Position numbers and translations under genes: made by a program. Positions 57,056 through 64,000 of a stretch of 64,000 nucleotides of DNA are shown here, piece after piece. The first letter of the stretch is position 1; each line of letters begins with the position of its first letter. A model generated the notes under the pieces. The model had not been told where the DNA came from, made no database searches, and was given only the letters and a program-made list of their open reading frames with translations. This DNA is from Bradyrhizobium sp. AZCC 1693 (GTDB taxonomy: Bacteria > Pseudomonadota > Alphaproteobacteria > Rhizobiales > Xanthobacteraceae), in assembly GCF_036924745.1 (NCBI RefSeq), contig NZ_JAZHSD010000001.1, positions 186,001 through 250,000 on the forward strand. The letters are read 5' to 3'.

Positions 57056-59077
57056 ATGGCGCCCAAGCCTCCTTCCTCGGATGATCAGAATCCCGCGCCA
57101 GCGGACGATCCTGAGCTGACGAAGAAGCTCGTGCTGGACGCTGTCGCGCCGCTTTCCGGCGGTAAGGGGGCCGGCGCGCCCCCCGACGATGACAAGGACG
57201 ACGAAAAGGACGAGCTGGAGTTCGACGACGATGATGATGACGAGGACCTCGTCGTCTTCACCGCCAAGGAAGCCGCCGGCGCAATGGCCACCATCTACGG
57301 CTTCGTCAAGCCGTATCTGGGAAATTACCGGAAGCTGCTCGTCTTCGTGACCTTCGGCGTTCTCGTCGAGACGCTGTTCAACGTCATCATGCCGCTGAGC
57401 CTCAAATTCCTGATCGACGACGCGCTCGGCGAGGAGGACTTCCAGGCGCTCTACAAGATCCTCGGCGTGCTTGCGGCCGCCGGCATCATCACCTCGATCA
57501 TCGCGGTCTGGTATGAGCGCTGGGATGCGCGGCTGGCGGCGTGCATCATTGCCGACGTGCGGACGCGGCTGTTCGAGCATGTCCAGAACCTGCCTTCGTC
57601 CTACTTCGCCCGGACCAAGCGCGGCGAGATCCTCTCGCGCTTCTCGATCGACCTTGCGGCCTTCGAAGGTTCGATCAAGACCTTCGCCAACAGCGCAGCG
57701 CTGCCATTTTTCGAACTGATCGCCGGCATCGTGCTGATGCTGTTCTTGAACTGGCAGCTCGCGGCGGTGGCCTTGCTGGTGTTTCCGATCACGCTGATCG
57801 GGCCGCGGATCCTGACGCCGAAGGCGGTGCAGGCGAATTACGAGCAGAAGCTCAACGAATCGGCGCTGCTCGGCACGGTGCAGGAAAACGTGGCTGCGCA
57901 GGCGGTGGTCAAGGCGTTCAGCCTGCAGCGCCGCACGCTCGGCTGGTTCACCATGCGCAACCAGGAAGTGCGCATCAAGACCGCGTCCGCCGTCTTCCTC
58001 TCCACGATGGTGGAGCGCACCGTCACCATTTCGGTATTGCTGCTGCACCTCGTGGTGCTGGCGATCGGCGCCTATCTCGCCACCAAGGGCCAGATCACCA
58101 TCGGCACCTTCGTCACCTTCGAGAGCGCGTTCTGGGAGGTGTCCTACAACATCGCCCATCTGATGCATTTCATTCCGGTGTCGATCCAATCGGCAGCGGC
58201 GGTGCGGCACATCCAGGAACTGCTGGATGAGCCGACGCGCGGCGCCGATCGGCCGGGCGCGCCCGATTTGCCGCGCATCACCAACGACATCACTTTCGAC
58301 CGCGTCACCTTCGCCTACGAGGGCAGCGAGACGCCGGTGCTCGATAATTTCAGCCTCAAGCTCGGCGTCGGCAAGCGGATCGCGATCGTCGGTCCCAGCG
58401 GCTCGGGCAAGAGCACGCTGCTCAATCTGATCCTGCGTCTCTACACGCCGGACGAGGGGCGGGTGGCCATCGACGGCGTCGATATCCGCCGCGTGACCCG
58501 CGAATCCCTGCGCAGCGGCATGGCGGTCGTGTTCCAGGAGAACATGCTGTTCAACATGTCGATCCGGGAGAACATCCGGCTCGGCAAGGAAGGCGCCAGC
58601 GACGAGGAGGTCGAGGAAGCGGCGCGCAAGGCCGAGATCCACAGCTACATCATGAGCCTGCCGCAGAAATACGACACGCCGGTCGGCGAGCGCGGCGACA
58701 CGCTGTCGGGCGGCCAGCGCCAGCGCATCGCGATCGCGCGCGCGATCATCCGCAATCCCTCGCTGCTGCTGCTCGATGAGGCGACGTCGGCGCTCGACCA
58801 GACCACGGAAGCCGCGATCAACCGCACGCTTCTGAACGTGGCGGAGGGGCGCACCATGATCTGGTCGACCCACCGCCTGACGTCGGTGGTCGAGATGGAC
58901 GAGATCATCGTGATTTCAGGCGGCAAGGCGATCGAGCGCGGCTCGCATGCGCAGTTGCTCGCGGCCAACGGCGTCTATCGCAAGCTCTGGGACGACCAGG
59001 GCCACACGCCGCAGAACGCCGCCGGTCAGGCTGACGACGACAATGAAGACGACGATGATGAGGACGACGAGGAGTGA
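57056..59077 (+). CDS. MsbA-like ABC exporter with acidic N- and C-terminal tails
   Basis: A 673-residue half-transporter fusing a six-helix membrane domain (~residues 85-345) to an ATPase: Walker A GPSGSGKST from 446, signature LSGGQRQRIAIARAI from 550, Walker B LLLLDEATSALD. Unusually, it begins with a ~75-residue Pro/Asp-rich acidic extension (DDDKDDEKDELEFDDDDDDE) and ends in a DDDNEDDDDEDDEE tail. The 3' end overlaps the convergent oxidoreductase gene by 52 bases. It should homodimerise and export a hydrophobic product, perhaps of the preceding fusion enzyme. Confidence 0.9.
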   Translation: MAPKPPSSDDQNPAPADDPELTKKLVLDAVAPLSGGKGAGAPPDDDKDDEKDELEFDDDDDDEDLVVFTAKEAAGAMATIYGFVKPYLGNYRKLLVFVTFGVLVETLFNVIMPLSLKFLIDDALGEEDFQALYKILGVLAAAGIITSIIAVWYERWDARLAACIIADVRTRLFEHVQNLPSSYFARTKRGEILSRFSIDLAAFEGSIKTFANSAALPFFELIAGIVLMLFLNWQLAAVALLVFPITLIGPRILTPKAVQANYEQKLNESALLGTVQENVAAQAVVKAFSLQRRTLGWFTMRNQEVRIKTASAVFLSTMVERTVTISVLLLHLVVLAIGAYLATKGQITIGTFVTFESAFWEVSYNIAHLMHFIPVSIQSAAAVRHIQELLDEPTRGADRPGAPDLPRITNDITFDRVTFAYEGSETPVLDNFSLKLGVGKRIAIVGPSGSGKSTLLNLILRLYTPDEGRVAIDGVDIRRVTRESLRSGMAVVFQENMLFNMSIRENIRLGKEGASDEEVEEAARKAEIHSYIMSLPQKYDTPVGERGDTLSGGQRQRIAIARAIIRNPSLLLLDEATSALDQTTEAAINRTLLNVAEGRTMIWSTHRLTSVVEMDEIIVISGGKAIERGSHAQLLAANGVYRKLWDDQGHTPQNAAGQADDDNEDDDDEDDEE

Positions 59078-60243
59078 GCGCGGCGGCTTGATCCCGCGCT
59101 GACGCGGTTGCGCATCCGTCGCAAGGCGCCTTCGCCGAACCACGCCAGGAAGCGTGCCCAGCGCTGGGCACGCCAGTATAGCCCGTTCTCGATCGTGACC
59201 TTGCGGAAGCTGATGGCTTTGGCCATCGACCAGGCATCGCAGGCCTGCTTGACCGGATCGTTGTAAAAGGAGGCGATCTTGTCCGCGCCCATGCCCTCGG
59301 TCGCAAGCCAGGCCGGGATATGGACGTTGCAGAGCCGGGCGACGTCGGTGAACACCTTGTCGGTGCCGGTGCCGGTAACCGGGCAGGTGGCCGCAAAGGC
59401 GTCGCCGACCAGAACGATGCCCGCTTGGCGATAGCCGGTCGAGACATAGAGATCGGCGGGCCTGATCTTGACGTCGCCGGCAACGCTGAATTCGCCGGTG
59501 ATGCGGCGCAGCCTGGGCAGCACAGCATTCATGGTCTCGACCGGCCTGCGGCGCATCTCGCGCAGCCAGGGGTCGTCGACCTCGCGGTAGACGAAAAGGT
59601 TGGCCCGCATCCGGCTTCCGATGGGGAAGAGCGTCACATAGGCGACGCGCTCCCTTACCCCTTCCGAAAAATAGGTAAGCGCAGGAAATTCGAAGGCCGG
59701 GCGGCCGACCGGCACCAGGTCAAATCCGATCGAGATGGAATGGCTGACGCTGAGGACCTGGCGCTCGATGCCGAGACTGCGGCGCAGCCCGACACTCAGT
59801 CCATTGGCCAGCACCACCAGCCGCGCCGAGATTATTTCGCCGTTGGACAGCGTGAGCTTTTGCCGCTCCGCGCTGGTCGAGACATCGGTCGCCTTGGCGT
59901 AGATGAGTTCGGCGGGGGCTGCGATTTCCGCCCGGACCGCGCCGATCAGCGCGTCATACATGATGCCGTATTGGCGGCTCGGCTTCTTGTCGAGCAGGTA
60001 GCCGAATCGCGCGATCCAGTTTTCGCCGTCATGGGTGGCCGAGCGGAGCACCGAATCGGCGATTCCGGTCTGGTAAAAGCGGTCGATCTGCTCGTCGCCG
60101 CTGATTTTTTCGACGCGGAAGTCGAACGGATAGACCTGATGCGGATCGATCAGGACAGTTGGAATCCCCGCGCGTCCGAGCATGGCGGCCGCGGTCGAGC
60201 CGGCAAGGCCGCCGCCGATGATCGCGATGTCGGTATATTTCAT
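59026..60243 (-). CDS. FAD-dependent oxidoreductase (halogenase/geranylgeranyl-reductase-like) with poly-Ser tail
   Basis: A 405-residue flavoprotein: DIAIIGGGLAGSTAAAMLGR near the N-terminus, a central NG-L-VVLANGLSVGLRRS strand and the late FAD motif GIVLVGDAFAATCPVTGTGT. This is the monooxygenase/reductase group that includes FAD-dependent halogenases and isoprenoid reductases; no halogenase WxWxIP motif is seen. The last ~15 residues are almost pure Ser, encoded by the complement of the exporter's Asp/Glu codons. ATG at 60243 with GGGA upstream. Convergence with the exporter operon suggests one functional block. Confidence 0.82.
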   Translation of the reverse strand: MKYTDIAIIGGGLAGSTAAAMLGRAGIPTVLIDPHQVYPFDFRVEKISGDEQIDRFYQTGIADSVLRSATHDGENWIARFGYLLDKKPSRQYGIMYDALIGAVRAEIAAPAELIYAKATDVSTSAERQKLTLSNGEIISARLVVLANGLSVGLRRSLGIERQVLSVSHSISIGFDLVPVGRPAFEFPALTYFSEGVRERVAYVTLFPIGSRMRANLFVYREVDDPWLREMRRRPVETMNAVLPRLRRITGEFSVAGDVKIRPADLYVSTGYRQAGIVLVGDAFAATCPVTGTGTDKVFTDVARLCNVHIPAWLATEGMGADKIASFYNDPVKQACDAWSMAKAISFRKVTIENGLYWRAQRWARFLAWFGEGALRRMRNRVSAGSSRRAHSSSSSSSSSSLSSSA

Positions 60244-60943
60244 GGGCAATCCCGGCCTAGAAGCGCCAGTTTTGCGCCCCGAAAGGCAAACAAAGGCTTA
60301 GCCGGGAAAAACTGGAACCGGAAAATATTGTTTCTGGCTATATTTATCCGGGTACAATGCCCGACTCGGGCGACGCCGGGCAGGGCGGGATGTTGCCGAT
60401 TCCGCGCCTCGCCAATTCATTTCCGCACCCAGCGGATCCGTGCGAAGCACTGAATCCGCAGACGCCATAGGCATTTCCAGCGTTCTCGTTTCGCTTGACT
60501 TAGCTATCCACCGCTTATAGAAGACGGCCACTTAACGACAGGCGGTGAGCAACGCCAGCGTCGGAACGGAACACCCTTTCAAATCCTTACGGAAGTTTCC
60601 TAAGGGACCTGGACGGGCACCAACCTCGACGAATGCCGCTCAAACGCTGTCGATCATATTGCTAGGCAATGCCAGGACGATTTTAGTTCTCTTGAGCACG
60701 TCCTCTTGAGAGTGAACTCGGATGCATGACCTCGGTAGCAGGCCGGACAGCGACCGCTGATCGGCCTGTGCTTGCGGTCCTCTGTGGCGTCGAAGCGCTT
60801 TCCGCTCAGCAATGGGTGGTTGGCGCGATTTCGTTTTGCGTGGATGTTTTTCACGCAAGGCGGGCCGAACGGAACGGCTAGTTCCGAGAAGAATTTGCGA
60901 AAGCCATTCAAGGTTTCGCGCGAACTAAAGGGTGAAGGCTGAC
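60244..60943 (+). other. 700-bp upstream region of the rpsL operon
   Basis: No convincing gene; short frames on both strands have no ribosome site or family. It contains the candidate promoter at 60495-60521 and then a leader of over 400 nt in which AGTTCTCTTGAG and CTCTTGAGAGTGAACT (about 60685-60718) can partly pair. The long leader may hold translational control of the str operon. Confidence 0.5.
60495..60521 (+). promoter_or_regulatory. candidate promoter for rpsL-rpsG-fusA-tuf
   Basis: CTTGACT followed by TATAGA with 15-16 bases between, depending on which hexamer is taken. The CTTGAC form fits alphaproteobacterial housekeeping promoters. Confidence 0.4.
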
Positions 60944-61315
60944 ATGCCGACGATCAACCAGCTGATCGCAAAACCGCGTGCGGTGCAGAAGTCACGCAAG
61001 AAGGTGCCGGCGCTGCAGCAGTCGCCGCAGAAGCGCGGTGTTTGCACGCGCGTCTACACCACGACCCCGAAGAAGCCGAACTCGGCGCTTCGTAAGGTCG
61101 CCAAGGTGCGCCTGACCAACGGCTTCGAAGTGATCGGTTACATCCCGGGTGAAGGCCATAACCTTCAGGAGCACTCGGTGGTCATGATCCGCGGCGGTCG
61201 CGTCAAGGATTTGCCCGGCGTGCGCTACCACATCCTCCGCGGCGTCCTCGATACCCAGGGCGTCAAGAACCGTAAGCAGCGTCGTTCGAAGTACGGCGCG
61301 AAGCGTCCGAAGTAA
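60944..61315 (+). CDS. rpsL: 30S ribosomal protein S12
   Basis: A 123-residue S12. The decoding-centre loops are wild type: [20 protein letters not shown] and [17 protein letters not shown] keep the lysines whose change gives streptomycin resistance. AAAGGGTGAAG lies upstream of the ATG at 60944; a GTG 12 bases earlier overlaps this. rpsG follows after 15 bases. Confidence 0.98.
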   Translation: MPTINQLIAKPRAVQKSRKKVPALQQSPQKRGVCTRVYTTTPKKPNSALRKVAKVRLTNGFEVIGYIPGEGHNLQEHSVVMIRGGRVKDLPGVRYHILRGVLDTQGVKNRKQRRSKYGAKRPK

Positions 61316-61801
<486 letters not shown>

Positions 61802-61830
61802 CGGCGAAGAACGGATTTAAGGAACAGCCC

Positions 61831-63903
<2,073 letters not shown>

Positions 63904-63943
63904 TTGTCGTTGGTTCAAAGCTAACGACTGAACGGAGAGTCAA

Positions 63944-64000
63944 ATGGCCAAAGCAAAGTTTGAACGTACTAAACCGCACTGCAACATCGGAACCATCGGT
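63944..64000 (+). CDS. tuf: elongation factor Tu, 5' end only
   Basis: The first 19 codons, MAKAKFERTKPHCNIGTIG, match the EF-Tu N-terminus just before the GHVDHGKT loop; the gene runs off the window. CGGAGAG precedes the ATG by seven bases, and fusA ends 40 bases upstream, completing the classical str order. Confidence 0.97.
   Translation, partial: MAKAKFERTKPHCNIGTIG

Noticed and set aside
56219-58873. 884-residue minus-strand frame across the fusion enzyme and the exporter
   Set aside because: The forward genes have complete, ordered motifs, while the reverse translation is Arg/Asp/His-rich noise.
60298-60531. 77-residue minus-strand frame upstream of rpsL
   Set aside because: GTG start without a ribosome site, no family, and it lies over the candidate str-operon promoter.

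Overview
The window reads as chromosome of a Bradyrhizobium-like alphaproteobacterium (Nitrobacteraceae). The evidence is high GC, GTG/TTG starts, Bradyrhizobium-type intergenic repeats (recognised from memory), and RpoB, RpoC, FusA and ribosomal proteins of the form typical of that group. Names come from reading translations and motifs; no database search was made.

Layout. 0-2.3 kb: a YciI-like gene and a broken hybrid histidine kinase. 2.3-11.9 kb: tRNA-Gly(UCC), then a catabolic block with a MarR regulator, two paralogous amidohydrolases, a Rieske ferredoxin, an iron/spermidine-type ABC importer and an M20 peptidase. The block ends at a degenerate copy of the 3' half of the same tRNA, so it looks like an old tRNA-targeted island that has lost its integrase. 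A tiny minus-strand gene with promoter, perfect Shine-Dalgarno and terminator lies just upstream of the tRNA. 12-14.2 kb: HdeD-like, LapA-like and patatin genes, then a decayed GntP permease. 14.3-19.5 kb: two tandem 787-residue periplasmic proteins, each fusing a LivK-type ABC binding domain to a TAXI-type TRAP receptor domain. Their second halves are identical in protein and about 99% identical in DNA.

19.7-34.2 kb holds acyl-CoA and hydroxyacid metabolism: CoA-transferase, RidA, a vanadium-haloperoxidase/PAP2 protein, a CadC-like TPR regulator, TetR, an acyl-CoA dehydrogenase with a 4-hydroxyacyl-CoA-kinase-like partner, transporter, NIPSNAP protein, two SDRs (one frameshifted), a histidine phosphatase, a serine hydrolase and a lipoprotein. 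From 34.3 kb to the end is the transcription/translation superoperon: tRNA-Trp, secE-nusG, rplK-rplA, rplJ-rplL, rpoB-rpoC, rpsL-rpsG-fusA-tuf. It is broken up by accessory blocks: OpgC before secE; a dehydrogenase/TetR/methyltransferase/ECF41 block between rplA and rplJ; and, between rpoC and rpsL, a LuxR regulator, a FAD-oxidoreductase::methyltransferase fusion, an ABC exporter with acidic tails and a convergent FAD oxidoreductase.

The least explained elements are the tandem LivK::TAXI fusions, the FAD/methyltransferase/exporter block with its two-strand Asp/Ser tail overlap, and the tiny perfect-SD gene beside tRNA-Gly. The best-supported regulatory prediction is the ECF41 promoter at 42924-42950.
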